A DNA stretch of 64,000 bases from Myotis daubentonii (Eukaryota > Chordata > Mammalia > Chiroptera > Vespertilionidae): NCBI RefSeq assembly GCF_963259705.1, contig NC_081844.1:29094294-29158293 (forward strand). The letters are read 5' to 3'. The notes under the pieces are model-generated. The model made no database searches. It saw nothing but the letters and a program-made list of their open reading frames with translations, and had not been told where the DNA came from. The position numbers and the translations under genes are program-made. This document shows, one piece after another, positions 43,850 to 55,946 of the stretch; positions within the stretch are counted from its first letter, which is position 1, and every line of letters starts with the position of its first letter.

Positions 43850-46800
43850 GTACTGACTCAACACCCCACATGGAGGCCCCTGAAAGAGATTAAAGACATT
43901 GGAAGAGCCTTCAGACCACAGCAAAGGGCTCTGGGGAGAGCCCCCTCCACCCACAGTATGCCTCTGTGCCTTCTCAACAGTATAAATATGAAGTTACCCC
44001 TCCAAGCACAAATATGTGCTTGAGTCTCTGTTTTTAATTCTTTTGGGTATAAATCTAGTAGTGGAATTACAGGATCATATAGGAATTCTGTTTCCTGTCC
44101 CATCCCCCAATTGTCAAGTGACAGTAGTATTGTTTGTGGAGCCCTGGCTATATGCCCGCACTGTGCTGGGACCTTTCTCTGCATCAGCTCATCAGAGCCT
44201 CTGGCAACTTCCTGCTGTATATGCATTTATCACCCCCATTTTCTAGGAGGGGTAACTGAGGCCTAGGTAGGTCCTGCAACTTTCCCCAAATTACACACCT
44301 ATTAAGTGGTGGAGCAGGGATTTGAACTCCAGAGGCTCTGCTACTGTACCTTCCTCCCAAATCATGGTGCAGTGGTTGGAGGGGGGAATGGAAGGGCGGT
44401 GGGTAAAACCCTCTTTCCAAGAGTGCTGTTCACCCAATAATTATCAAGAGTTAGTGAAATTCCTTGCTTGGTAGTCCCAGAACCTAAACTCAATTAGAGG
44501 TTTCATACTGTTTTGATATAAACATCACCATTTGACTATTTCCTACAAGAGAGGAGGAGGCTGGTAGTACCTCACAGTAAGTGCCACGTACATCACCAAA
44601 AATCAAAATGAAAAGAAAGCAAACAAACAAAACAGAGGAAACCCCTAAATCTTTGTTACATACTTTGATTATTTTCTGGAAATCAATTCCTAAAATGGCA
44701 TTGGCTGGTCCAAATGAAACACCTTGCAGACTTCTGATAGTCTCTTCGCCGGCATATTTGCTTGTCAGGATCAGACACCTGCCTGAACCAGTGCAAATCG
44801 AAGGTGGTTTATGCAGAGGACACAGGCCTTGGGCAGGTGCGAGCGGAGCAACCTCAGGGCTCTCTGCCGCCGAACTACATGTCTTTCAGTCTAGGGCTCC
44901 CCTGGACATGACTCCGCCAATTCCATCAGAATGTTTCACACCCAGTTCTCGGGGAACAGAATCTGCTCGGTGTAGCCAAGCTTAGGAGCGGGCTCCCCGG
45001 GGTCAGGGAGCTACAAGCCAGGCAGGAGCAGGGCATCCGGAATTGGTGCCTTCCTAGCACATGGAGTGCATCTTAACAGCGTGAGAACTGAAATGTCGGT
45101 AGAGAAAACATAGCCCCCTTTTCCTGTGTAAATGGACTGTCATGCTCGGAGCACAGACTAATCAGGGTTCTTGTGGTTGTGAGTGACAGAAGCCCAGGTC
45201 GCACAGGCCTCAGCAGGAGTGTTTGAAAGAATCGTTAGCACCAAGGTGTTCATAGTAACAGCGTCATGTGACTGGAAAGGTCAGGGGCTGGGTCCAAGAA
45301 GTCCACAGTGTCACCAGGACCCTCTCTTACCCTCTCCCTGCTCTGCTTTCTCCTGCGATGCAGACAGTCGAAGGCTGACTCCCTCCTGGGTAACGTATGA
45401 TGGCCGTCAGCAGCTCCTGTCCTTAACCCGCCTCCTTGGCAACCAGGAGGTAGACACCCCTTCCCACCAATTCCAGCCAAAGTTCAAGCGTTGACTCCTA
45501 TTGGGCACATGACTGAAGTGCTCACCACAGCCAAGGGAAAGGAATGTTCTGGTGGTAGGCCTGGCCCTGGGGCTGGATGGGGGTCAGACCCACCTGACCC
45601 ACGGCAGTAAGTGAGGAGTGAGTAGGACAGGGGGGACTCCCAGAAGGAAGATCACTGTGCTTTTGCCAAAAGAAGGGGATGGGTGCTGAGCAGGAAACAC
45701 GAAAAGTGTCACTACAGAAACACACTAGGATTTTGGTGTGTGTTTTTCCAGTAGAGGCGATAGATCATATTGAGTCATCTTGACTTCGTTTTCCTATTTC
45801 TCCAAAATGAGAAATCAGAGGTTTTGTGAGTTTGTTGAGAGAAGCAGACGGTCCTGCAGACCTTTCTGTAGGATGGAGAATCCGCTCTCCCTGTGGCCCA
45901 GTTCAGGAGTCGCCAGCCACAGTGTTGCTACTGACACTTGAAATGTGTCCAATGGGACCGAGAGACCAGATGTTAAATTTTAATCACTTTTCATTTAAGC
46001 AGCCCCATGAGGCTAACAGCCAGTGTAATTGGACAACACAGAACCAAAGCCTGCTAACGTCTCTGGTTGGCGTTGTATAGGAACGTGAGGTCTTTGAGCA
46101 TCCTGACCTCCGGAAGAGAAACTCCTGCCCTTGTCTGCTGGTGGGATAAGGGAGTTTTTCTGCGAGAGCGAGGGGAGGTCTGCACCCTGTCTACAGGGCT
46201 GGCGGGGAATGTGGCGCCTTGTAAATAACTGTAACATCACTGTGACTGTGGAGTCCAGGGCCTTCCTTCTCTCCCTGTTTTACCTGAAAAACCGTTTCTA
46301 ATGAATGTCAGCCCCTCTTGAGTTTGATAAAATCAGAGGAGAAAGGGATTGGATGAACCCACGATCTTTTCAACTTGGCCGGTTCTGCATGAATGCAGTG
46401 TGTTTTCTGCAACAGAGCCACGCCCGGCCCCCTGGTTTACTGTGATAACAGCCTTCCCCCTGCAGCCATTCGCCCCAGCCGGCCAGGAGAGCTGGCCGCA
46501 GGAGGGAGAATCCGAGGGCATCCCCAGCAGCTGCAAGGGAACCTGGATTCTCATACAGACAGTGGTCCACCCGATGGCGAAGGTATATCCATGGTCCCCG
46601 GGTGAGAGAATGTATTCGGGCCTGAGACAGAGAGTGGGAGGTTGGGCTGAGCAGGGTTGAGAGGACGGTGAGGAAGGGTGACTCCAAGTCAAAAGGTCAG
46701 GGACTGAGATGGGGCAGGAGGGGAGAGTCAGTTGCAACAATGTCCCGTGTGATGACCTGGCATCCGGGGGCTCTCCCAGCTCTGGCTTGTGCCAAAGGGT

Positions 46801-47430
46801 GGCCTTGGTGCCTGGGGCAGAAGCAGGTTACAGAGCAACGTGTTCTCTGAGTAAGGGCGGGTTTTGTTTTTCTCTTTGTCAACACAGGGATGAAAAACTT
46901 CTTGCTTAGAGGGACAGGCTAGGTGGCAGATAAGAGCTCTGTAGATGGAAGACGGGTGGCTTAAAACAAGACCACTCTTAGTTCTCCTATTGAGATGGGG
47001 TGGGCGGTGTCTCTGTTTTTCCACTTGAATCTAGATGGGCGGGACTGCTTCCTTCGATGAATTCTGGAGGGAGTGACACTCTGTGACTTCTGAGGCTGAA
47101 AACATCATCAGCTTCCGTTTATTTGCTGGAACACTCAGGCTTGGAGATCTAAGCTTCCATGTACGAAGTCTGACCAGCGGGAGGTTACCACGCTGGACGG
47201 GCTGCATGCTGGAGCTTCAGTGGGGGAACCTGAGAAGAGCTCAGCCTTCCAGGCATCCACAGCGAGGCCCTGACATGAGTGGGGGGGGGGGGGACCTCTG
47301 GACCAGCACACCTGCTAGTTGAATGCTCCTGAGTGATCCCTGTCAGCACCACGTAGAACAGAAGACTCACCCAGCTGAGCCCTGCCCGCATTGCTGACCC
47401 ACAGAACCATGCAATTGAATACAATAGAAT
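43850..47430. other. Intergenic, no gene seen
   Basis: L1-like antisense text is at 44020-44110 (TTTTGGGTATAAATCTAGTA) and MIR/L2-like text at 44180-44360. Bases 45150-45480 look like an old repeat (TCTTGTGGTTGTGAGTGACA). The remainder, including 45500-47280, is unassigned unique-looking sequence with no supported exon. Confidence 0.4.
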
Positions 47431-48023
47431 CTATACTAAGAAAAGCCTAGGTCAGCAGTTCTCAACCTGTGGGTCGCAACCCCTTTGGGGGTCAAACGAC
47501 CCTTTCACAAGGGTCGCCTAAGACCATCGGAAAACACATTTATAATTACATATATGTGTTTTTGTGATTAATCACTATGCTTTAATTATGTTCAATTTGT
47601 AACAGTGAAATTGGGGTCACCACAACATGAGGAACTGTATTAAAGGGTTGCGGCATTAGGAAGGTTGAGAACCACTGGCCTAGGTGGTTCTCATGCCCTC
47701 GCGTGCGACGTCACCACAAGGTGGCCATGCGCACAGTGAGGCCTGGGGGTCCTGCGGCTCTGCACGGGGAGGAGGAGGCCAGTCCTGATGTTTCCACAAC
47801 CTCACGCAGAGGAGGAGGGTCACAGCAGGGGAAGGCAGTTGTGAATGATGGGGCTGGCAGGGGAGTGGCTAGGGGGTGATCAGGCTGGCAGGCAGAAGTG
47901 TTTAGGGGCAATCAGGCAGGCAGGCGAGCAGACATCCCCCGAGGGGTCCCAGATTAGAGAGGGTGCAGGCCGGGCTGAGGGACCACCACCCCCCTGCATG
48001 AATTTTGTGCACTGGGCCTCTAG
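47431..48023 (+). mobile_element. Helitron containing a hAT element
   Basis: Starts TCTATACTAAGAAAAGCC and ends GTGCACTGGGCCTCTAG before T. The hAT at 47454-47677 interrupts it only about 22 bp from its 5' end. Confidence 0.92.
47454..47677 (+). mobile_element. Non-autonomous hAT, exact 8-bp duplication
   Basis: Left end CAGCAGTTCTCAACCTGTG, right end GGTTGAGAACCACTG. The flanks duplicate GCCTAGGT exactly (47446-47453, 47678-47685). It entered an existing Helitron, so it is the younger of the two. Confidence 0.96.
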
Positions 48024-48776
48024 TTAGAATATAATGGCTGCTGTATTCAGCCACTGCATTTGGGAATAGTTTCTTACACAGGGAGATACCTGGAACAATG
48101 GGAAAATGGTGTACACAGGCTCTTTTATTAGTAGGCTCTGGATGCCAATCACATAGGCTGAACCAGGAGAGGGTAGTGAGGCGAGACTGGGTATGTAATA
48201 CTCTTCCTCAAATGACACACTTCCTGCTTGACTTTCAAGGTGATTGATTCATAATGTCAAGTTGATGGACAGACACTGTCAGGTGTCTGGGGCTGGGAGA
48301 TGGATTGGGGCTGCCAAGTTTTACCACTCCAGCACTCACTGTTCATAGGTCCCATGGCCAGGAGGGAAGAGTCAAAACAAAAAGTATAATTCTGAGCAAT
48401 AAAAATAAGAGAACAGAGCAAAGGGAGTAGAAGTTTCTCAAACTTAGTTCCAGCCGTATTGTTGGATATTTTTCTTTAAACCTATTTATTTTATTTTATT
48501 TTATTTTATTTTACTGACTAAGCTGTTTTTGAAGCCACTCGTACTAATTTCGTCAGGGAAGCAAGGTGCCCAGCTAAAAAAGCCTTCTCACACTCCTGTG
48601 TAGCAGGAGTGGTCAGGGCACTGACTGAGGGGACTGAAGAGGACAAGGAGTGGTGCTTGAAGTTGAAAAACAAATTCAGCTGGTGAATGACTCCAAGTGT
48701 TTGATTACATTGAGAGATTTATGTGAACAGAAGACAGGCAACTGCTAACTGGGAAAAACAAAATGTTGTAGGCTTG
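48024..48776. other. Intergenic, no gene seen
   Basis: A short (ATTTT)n tract is at 48481-48513. Otherwise nothing is recognised. Confidence 0.4.
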
Positions 48777-48978
48777 CCCAGCCAGCATGGCTCAGTGGTT
48801 GAGCATCGACCTATGAACCAGGAGGTCACGGTTTGATTCCTGGTCAGGGCACCTGCCCAGGTGCAGGCTCGATCCCCAGTAGGGGGTGTGCAGGAGGCAG
48901 CCGATCAATGATTCTCTCTTTCAATGGTGTTTCTCTCTCCCTTCCTCTTTGAAATCAATAAAAATATATTTTTTAAAA
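48777..48978 (+). mobile_element. Ves SINE variant
   Basis: Head CCCAGCCAGCATGGCTCAG, GGTTTGATTCCTGGTCAGGG B-box region, GAAATCAATAAAAATATA tail. It belongs to the same variant group as 61170-61372. AAATGTTGTAG stands on both sides. Confidence 0.93.
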
Positions 48979-49059
48979 TGTTGTAGCCTCAGTACACAAG
49001 GTCTACTTTGTGAACAATATAAATAATCATCATAATATAAACATTGAATAATAATTCAA

Positions 49060-49590
49060 TATTTTAATAGACTTCTTTTTAGAAAAGTCTTAGATTTACA
49101 GGAAAATTGATCATATAGTTTAGAGAGTTCCCATGTACCAATACCCAGATTCTCCTATCACTAACATCTTACCTTAATACGGCAAATTTGTTACAATGAA
49201 CAGACCAATCTTGATGTATGATCATTAAGTAAAGTCTATAGTTTATTTAGCTTTCCTTAGTTTTACCCAATGTCATTTTCTGTTCTGGGAAATCCCCATT
49301 ACATTTGATTGTTCTGTTTCCTTAGGCTCCTCTTGGGTATGACAATTCCTCAAACTATCCTTGCTTTTGATGACTTCAATAGTCTTGTAGGTCAAGTATT
49401 TTGTAGAATGCTCTTCAGTTGGAGTTTGACGTTTCCCTCATTGTTAGATTGGGTTATAGGTGCTTGGGAGGAAGACCACAGAGGTAAAGTGCCATTTTCA
49501 TCAAATGCATCCAAGGTACATGCTATCAACATGATTTATCACAGTTAATATTGACCTTGATCACCTGATAAAGGTAATTTTGTTGGTTCG
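49060..49590 (+). mobile_element. L1 LINE 3' remnant
   Basis: Text resembling an old L1 3' region: CAGGAAAATTGATCATATAG, CCCATGTACCAATACCCAGA, TATTGACCTTGATCACCTGA. No reading frame is supported. Confidence 0.55.
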
Positions 49591-49599
49591 GTGTTTTTA

Positions 49600-49821
49600 A
49601 AATATTTTAAAAATATATTTTATTGATTTTTTACAGAGAGGAAGGGAGAGGGATAGAGAGTTAGAAACATCAATGAGAGAGAAACATCGATCAGCTGTGT
49701 CCTGCACACCACCTACTGGGGATGTGCTGCAACCAAGATACATGCCCTTGACTGGAATCGAACCTGGGACCTTTGAGTCTGCAGGCCGATGCTCTATCCA
49801 CTGAGCCAAACCGGTCAGGGC
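49600..49821 (-). mobile_element. Ves SINE, near consensus
   Basis: Reverse orientation: ATATTTTATTGATTTTTTAC tail, GAATCGAACCTGGGACC B-box region, GAGCCAAACCGGTCAGGGC head. Confidence 0.95.
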
Positions 49822-50038
49822 TAAAATATTAAATATAAAGTTAAAATCTATTTCAAAAATTAAGTAGTACCAAAACTATACTTAGAATATGAAATAAGGA
49901 AGTTTGTATGTGCGTAGCATGTGGAGCAGGTGAGGGTAGGACTAAAGAAAGATAAATCTTTACCTTCCATACTTGAGAGACAATAGATATATGAATGGGG
50001 GGGGGGTATAGAAATAACTAAATAATTTATATATTTGT

Positions 50039-50279
50039 TAATCCTCACCCAAGGATATTCTCCATTGCTTTTTCAGAGAGAGTAGAAGAGAGAGGGAAAG
50101 ACAGAGGGAAACATTGATGTGAGAGAAACACATTGATTGGTTGCCTCCTGCATGAGCCCTGACCAGGGCCTGGGCCGGGGAGGATGAGCCCTGACCAGGG
50201 TCCTTGACCTGAATCGAACCTGGGACCCTTTGGTCCACAGGCTGACGCTCTATCCACTGAGCCAAACTGGCCAGGGCCT
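50039..50279 (-). mobile_element. Ves SINE, older type
   Basis: Reverse orientation: TAATCCTCACCCAAGGATAT tail, GAATCGAACCTGGGACC, GAGCCAAACTGGCCAGGGC head. The middle holds a small internal duplication of GAGCCCTGACCAGGG (about 50154-50201). Confidence 0.92.
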
Positions 50280-51057
50280 AAATAAATATTTTATTTAATA
50301 AAATAGAGATAATACATAGGGGAAAGAGACCGTTAAGAGAGTTAAAGTGATTGCTCTAGGGAAGTAAGAGTTCCTAATCTGCTGGAGATTTCTGGGAAAG
50401 ACTTCGTTCCCTTCCTCCTGCCCGGCACACAGATGTGGTTAATAACCTGAGGCGCTGCAACAGCCATTTTGTGGTCATGAGGGAAAAGCCAAGGGAGAAC
50501 TATCTGACCTAATGCTGCTGAGCGTGGAGTTGGGAAGAGTTGCAGCGTACAGCATTATATAGCAGTTCCGCCATGCTGACACAATAGACTAACCACAGAA
50601 CATAAATAACAGCAGAATGTATACAATAATTAGGAAGTGATGAGCATTATGCATTTATTACCTGTTTGTAATTTAACCTATTCAAGTATGAGATTATATA
50701 ATGTAAAATCTTTGCTGTGTTTAATAACCAGCATGCGGAACTCCTGAACATTTTACAGCTTTCATCACCACTGGGCGCTACCTCCAGCATCCCACTGACT
50801 TTGAGGAAGTCTCAAGAAGGAGGAAAGGAGGAAATGCATTAAATAATTACCCCGCTCCCTCCCTCCCTTCCACTCTCTGAAAATCAATGGAAAACATATT
50901 CTCGGGTGAAGATTAATTTTAAAAAAAGAAAAGGTGGTGCAGCTTCTTCCGTGTGAGCTGGAACACACCTGAAAGCCTTCAGCTTCCATACATGCAGCCT
51001 GGCCTCCCTGTTACCAACACGCTATGAGCAACCCCCAATGAGCCTGGACTCCATGAT

Positions 51058-51111
<54 letters not shown>

Positions 51112-51544
51112 GTCAGCACCCAGCTGCCCCCACCCCCACCCCTGCCCCGCTCCAGCTCCACGTGACTACAACCGCACAGGAGACTAAGCTCCAACCACAC
51201 ATCTGAGGCCTTCCCGGGGCCTTGGGGTCACTAAAAGCCAATGGATCTCCGAGAAGGAGGTCAGTGAGGTCTTCAGAAAGACGCTGCTGGGAACGGGAAG
51301 GAAGGGGCACCGTGCTACATGCCGGCAGAAAGTCTGTCACCTGCAGTAACCCGGAGAAGAAGAAATGAATGTAACGAGCTCAGTGATATAGCAGAATACT
51401 GAGAGTGTCCACTGGCTTCTTCTTGCTGCCTCTGATAAAATGCAAATGGAGAGGACTTATGAACAAACAATGAAATATCAAGGAGCCAGGACCTGCTGGG
51501 CTCACCAACTGAACTGTGTCTCCCTGCCAGCTACTCCAGATGGC
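50280..51544. other. Intergenic with short SINE tail and (GA)n
   Basis: Bases 50855-50932 are a truncated SINE 3' end (GAAAATCAATGGAAAACATA). Bases 51062-51108 are a pure (GA)n run. No gene is supported in the remainder. Confidence 0.55.
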
Positions 51545-51800
51545 AAAAAATTCTCCAACCGAGAGATCGCAGGCTTTTATTATCTGAGTCCAGGACCAGC
51601 TATAAAGCCACAGTAATCGAGACAGAGTGGTAATGGTGAAAGAGGAGACACAGATCGATGAAACAGAATAGACAGTCCAGAAATAGACCCACGCATCTAT
51701 GGCCAATCGATTCTCAACCAAGGTACAAAGGCAATTCTATAGAGAATCGTCTTTTTCAACAAATCGTGCTGGAAAATTGGACATCTGTATGTGAAACAAA
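51545..51800 (+). mobile_element. L1 ORF2 3' fragment, decayed
   Basis: L1 ORF2 text is present (GATGAAACAGAATAGACAGT, CCAGAAATAGACCCACGCAT). It overlaps only broken frames and is not functional. Confidence 0.75.
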
Positions 51801-52316
51801 ACCCCCAGTCCTTGTCGGGGCGCTGCCTCTGGAAAAGTCCAACCTAAGACAGTGGCCATATAATGTATCACCCAACCAGGATGCTCTGGAGAAGGAAAAG
51901 GGGTGCAAATGACCACCCCAGGGCAACCCAGGGGTAGAGTCATTCCACCCAGCCTTCAAGGAAAGACAGCCTGAGTGGGAGGTGGAAGCCACAGAGGAAC
52001 CACAGGTGAGGCAGAAGCAATGACATCGCAGCAGGTGGCAGGGTGACAGACGATCAGCACCAGGTCCCAGTGGCCTCCCCAACACCCCAGGGCCACAGCC
52101 CCTGGGATGTCAACGTGATCTTGGGGAGAACTGACTAAGGAGACCCAGGCTCAACTGAAACAAAGTGTTGACCTCCCGGCAGAATCAGAGGGGCTCCAAC
52201 TAGCAATCAAGTTCCGTTACAGAAAAAGCAAACGCGCGTTACATTTTGGGATCCAGAGTCTGTGAGGGTCAAATGCTTTTCTGCTACCTAGGCGTCCGTT
52301 TCCTACTTCAGGTCTT

Positions 52317-52527
52317 TTTTTTTTTTTTTTAATATATTTTTATTGATTTCAGAGAGAAGGAGAGAGAGATAGAAACATCAATGATGAGAGGGAATCATTG
52401 ATTGGCTGCCTCCTGCACATTGGACCGAGCCCGAAACCCAGGCATGAGCCCTTGACCAGAATCGAACCTGGGACCCTTTGGTCCGCAGACCGATGCTCTA
52501 TCCACTGAGCCAAACTGGCCAGGGCCT
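52317..52527 (-). mobile_element. Ves SINE
   Basis: Reverse orientation: T-run tail, GAATCGAACCTGGGACCC, GAGCCAAACTGGCCAGGGC head. TTCAGGTCTT flanks both sides as target duplication. It sits just downstream of the VAV1 3' end. Confidence 0.94.
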
Positions 52528-52654
52528 TCAGGTCTTATTTTAAATGGCAGAGAAGGGTGGTAAGGCAGGAAGGCAGGGTTCAGTGGGTGGGTCTGTCTGT
52601 GCCCCAGCATCCCTTCCCCCTTCCCCTTCTTCCCCTGCAGGGCCCCTGAACAAC

Positions 52655-52913
52655 ACCAGTCCCTCCATTCATCATTTTATTCAAAGCGGTTGCCTTGAGC
52701 CCCACCTTCCCGAGGAGACCCCAGGGGAAATCAGTGTGTTATAAATTAACCATGGCCGGGCATCGCCCCAGAAGCCCCGTCAACTGGACGCAGGCCCTCG
52801 TAGTCCATCTCGGATTCTCCGCCCGCTGGGACCTGTCACAGCCCCTGGCCACGCAGCCTGCTCGTCTTGGACGCACAGCCTGCAGCTTCTCGCCTCCTGC
52901 CGGTGTGCCAGAG
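52655..52913 (-). other. VAV1 3' UTR with polyadenylation signal
   Basis: After the stop codon the minus strand runs about 235 nt to AATAAA (52676-52681 on the plus strand as TTTATT). Cleavage would be expected roughly 10-30 nt later. The exact end is inferred. Confidence 0.75.
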
Positions 52914-52967
52914 CTAGCAGTACTCAGAATAATCCTCCTCCACATAGTTAGAGGGGAACCAGCCAAT
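52914..52967 (-). CDS. VAV1: VAV1 last coding exon (end of SH3 domain)
   Basis: 54 nt: IGWFPSNYVEEDYSEYC and a TAG stop at 52914-52916. The WFPSNYV motif is the conserved SH3 end that forms part of the proline-peptide binding surface. Human has V for the first I and A for the S. The acceptor is TTTCCAG. It starts in phase 0 after the CGG codon of the previous exon. Confidence 0.97.
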   Translation of the reverse strand: MGWFPSNYVEEDYSEYC

Positions 52968-53321
52968 CTGGAAAGAGACGAAGAAGGGGTCAGGCAGCCC
53001 GTACACGATTCCTCCTGCGGTTCTTCGGCTCAGCAGGCAGGTTTCCTCCCACCTCAGGGCCTTTGCACCTGCCATACCTTCCTGCCCAGAAAATACACCC
53101 CTCAGACACACACACAGCTGACCACCCCCCCCCACCCCACACACACACACACACCGTTCTCTACTCACACAGTACCTTACCAGTAAGGACTTCCTGTTTA
53201 AAACTGCAAACCCCACTCACCCCAACATTCAGCCCTTTTTCCACTGTAGTTTCTCCACAGTACTTATTTCCATCTAGTGATTGTTTGTTATTATTTATGG
53301 ACTTGTTACCTGTCTCTCCCA

Positions 53322-53322
<1 letters not shown>

Positions 53323-53368
<46 letters not shown>
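53323..53368 (+). repeat. (CA)n microsatellite
   Basis: About 46 bp of pure CA. L2-like text surrounds it (53040-53480). It lies in the last VAV1 intron. Confidence 0.97.
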
Positions 53369-53371
<3 letters not shown>

Positions 53372-53929
53372 ACAATATAAACTCCATAAGGCAGAGATTC
53401 TTGTGTCTTATTCACCACTGAGTGCCAAGAGCCTAGAATAGTTCCTGGCACACAGTATACACTTAAAGAATATTTATTGAAAGGATGCATGGTTGGGTGA
53501 ATGGATGGATGGATGCAGAGATGGAATGATGGATGGATGCCAGGGTGGATGGATAAATGCTTTACAGCTTAGACCTTCCTAAACACCCCCCAAAGGCTCT
53601 CTCAAACCCTAATTGTCTTCAACTACACTCTTCACCTAAGCAATATTCCAGGTCACTTTTTCACATGTTTCCCCTCAGGAGACCATAAGCTCCTAACCCA
53701 TTCTTTGTCTTTATTCAACAATTGTTTCTGAGAAACCATTACAAGGGAAGCAGCACTCTAGAGGTTAGGGATTCATCAACAGATGGAATAAAGACTCTCT
53801 GCCTTTGTAAAACAAACATAGAAACCAGGCAGAAACAAACATTTTTGAGAAAGCTTGAGGTCCCTCCTGACAGTCTGAATTCAGACAGGCGAAAAAGTAC
53901 AAAGGGAAAAAGTGGTTAATCCCAGCTCT

Positions 53930-54265
53930 GCCTCTTCATGCACTCAATATTTTGTTGAGCACCTACTGTGTGCCAGGCACTGGTGATACTACAGTGAACA
54001 AGAGACAAAAACCCCTCAGCGGTCAGCTTGGCCTCCTATAAGCTGTCCTGACCTGTGCCCCTTAGGGCTTTCACGCTGCCCGGCGATTCCCCATCACAAT
54101 GTTGGCCACTCAGCACTGCAACTCCTTGATTACAGGTTTGTCCTCTTCACTAGACTATGAGTTTCATGAGGGCAGGGATTGTACTGTGCTCATTTTTGTC
54201 TCCCAGGCACTCAGCAGGTCTGGCACATAGTAGGTGCTCAATAAGTAAATGCGAGTTGCATCAAT
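53930..54265 (+). repeat. L2/MIR remnants in VAV1 intron
   Basis: GAGCACCTACTGTGTGCCAG, then AGACTATGAGTTTCATGAGG and GGCACATAGTAGGTGCTCAA are standard old-repeat 3' ends. Confidence 0.75.
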
Positions 54266-54406
54266 GAATGAAACCTCTATGTCCCCCGCTCCCCTTAACC
54301 AGGTAAGGCCTCCCATGAGCTACTCCCCAGCTGCTCCAGCCCATAATTCCAGTACAGCTTCACTGAGGCCAGGATGCCTGAGATGCCAAGTTCCGCCCTG
54401 ACTCAC

Positions 54407-54558
54407 CCGGCCATAGATCTCCCCTCGCCACCAGCCTTGTTGCCCCTTCTTGTTAAGGATCTTGACAATGTCACCCTCCTTGAGGTTCAGCTCGGATCGG
54501 TCCCTGGCGCAGAAGTCGTAGCGGACTTTGGCTGTGCCAAAATACTTGGTGCTTCCCG
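54407..54558 (-). CDS. VAV1: VAV1 exon, C-terminal SH3 domain
   Basis: 152 nt. After the split A codon it reads GSTKYFGTAKVRYDFCARDR, then a segment with LKEGDIVKIL and GQQGWWRGEIYGR. The YDF motif, the acidic loop and the WW pair are the SH3 ligand-binding features; this domain binds proline-rich or atypical partners such as hnRNP-K. Differences from human are conservative (for example V for A in AKVRYDF). Donor GTGAGT, acceptor CACAG. Confidence 0.97.
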
Positions 54559-54654
54559 CTGTGTAGGGGAGAGCAGAGGTGGTAAGAAGCCGTGGGCAGA
54601 CACCGGCCCAGCATCCAGGCGCAGTGGGAGGACAATGCCCCCAAGAGGGTAACA

Positions 54655-55831
54655 CTAGGATGAAGGGTCCTTCAACGGGTCTCTGTACAGTGCTGGGTGC
54701 CCCGTGCTCCTAGGGGACACCGTTGTACTCCCAAAATCATCCTTGCAGCCCCACCAGCGTCCAAATTTAGAAAGTAATACCATAATAATTTTTAAGATGG
54801 TTTGTATATATTTATAGTAAAGGAAGCAGAGAAATGATGTGGAAAAAATCATTTTAAGGTATTAAATATTAATTATTTTAAGAAAGACCAAGAGTCAGAA
54901 AAGTGGAAATGGGAGAAAGATAAGCAGGGGGTAAAAGACACAGAGACCTTTTCATAGGACAATGTAAGTGATACTGTAATTAATTTGTCGTATTTCTGCA
55001 AATATGATAAGATTGGACACCCATATCTATGCCAGTACAAATTAGTAACATGCAGGCAGACAGAAACATTTATTCGATTTAGTGATGTGAACAGAAATAA
55101 TTTTTGTCTTGGCGTCCTCATGTTACCTTGTTTTGCTTTTTCAGTCATAAAATAGTTTAATGATAATTACTTTTTAAATATCTTTAAAAAAACCATTTAA
55201 GACATAAAAAAAAATTCAGACACTATACAACCCATATGACTTTTCTGAAAACAAAATTTGACTCAGGAAAACAAAATTTGACTCAAAATAAGAAATTTAA
55301 AAAATAAAGAAAAACATCAGAAACAAGAAATACAGGGTCTAAGTAATTCTTGATTCTGTTTTTACAAGTCAAATTCAATTGTTATGCAAGGATTCATAAA
55401 TATATGTCATAATTATTTTAAATTATAGGAAACTATATCCAACATTCCAGATAATTTCAACAAATCCAGTGGGTAAGAGGTGCAAAGGAAAAGGGAAGTT
55501 AGGGTGCACTACAGGAGTCACCTTTTTGTAGGAGAAGGCTATAGATACCAATAAATCCTTGATATTGTTACAAAAATATAGGCTTAACAGGTACAGGTGA
55601 GGACCCTGCTGGTGCCCAGTGTCCTCATCTTCCCCAATATAAAGACATAACCCCTGACCCACCTATGCAAACCACTCCAGAGCAAAGGGGCGGGCAGGAG
55701 TAGGAAGGTTCCCTGATTCACAGATAGGACCTCCCCACGCCCACTGGAAGGAATGTCCATGGTATCCCCCAGCCTTCTCTCCACGATGTGAAGGAGCTGG
55801 GGCTCCAGGCCCCCAGCCTGGTGCATCCTAC
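54655..55831. other. VAV1 intron, AT-rich, no gene
   Basis: AT-rich intron between the SH3 and SH2 exons. A short tandem copy of AAAACAAAATTTGACTCA is at 55250-55285. No exon or clear repeat family is recognised. Confidence 0.45.
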
Positions 55832-55946
55832 CTGTCGGTTTGCTTATGGCTCTCCTCTCGGGCTCCTTGAAAGGGAACTGCAGGGTGGTGTCCAGCGACT
55901 TGAAGCAATCCTTCAGGGAGTTCTGCTGGTAAAACTCCACCAGCTC
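55832..55946 (-). CDS. VAV1: VAV1 exon, end of SH2 domain and linker
   Basis: 115 nt from GAG to ACA plus one base. It encodes ELVEFYQQNSLKDCFKSLD and then a linker ending RRAISKPT. The ELVEFYQQ helix and the following region complete the SH2 fold. Human has EKRTISRPA in the linker, so the linker is the least conserved part here. The acceptor is GCCAG and the donor is GTAGGA. Confidence 0.97.
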
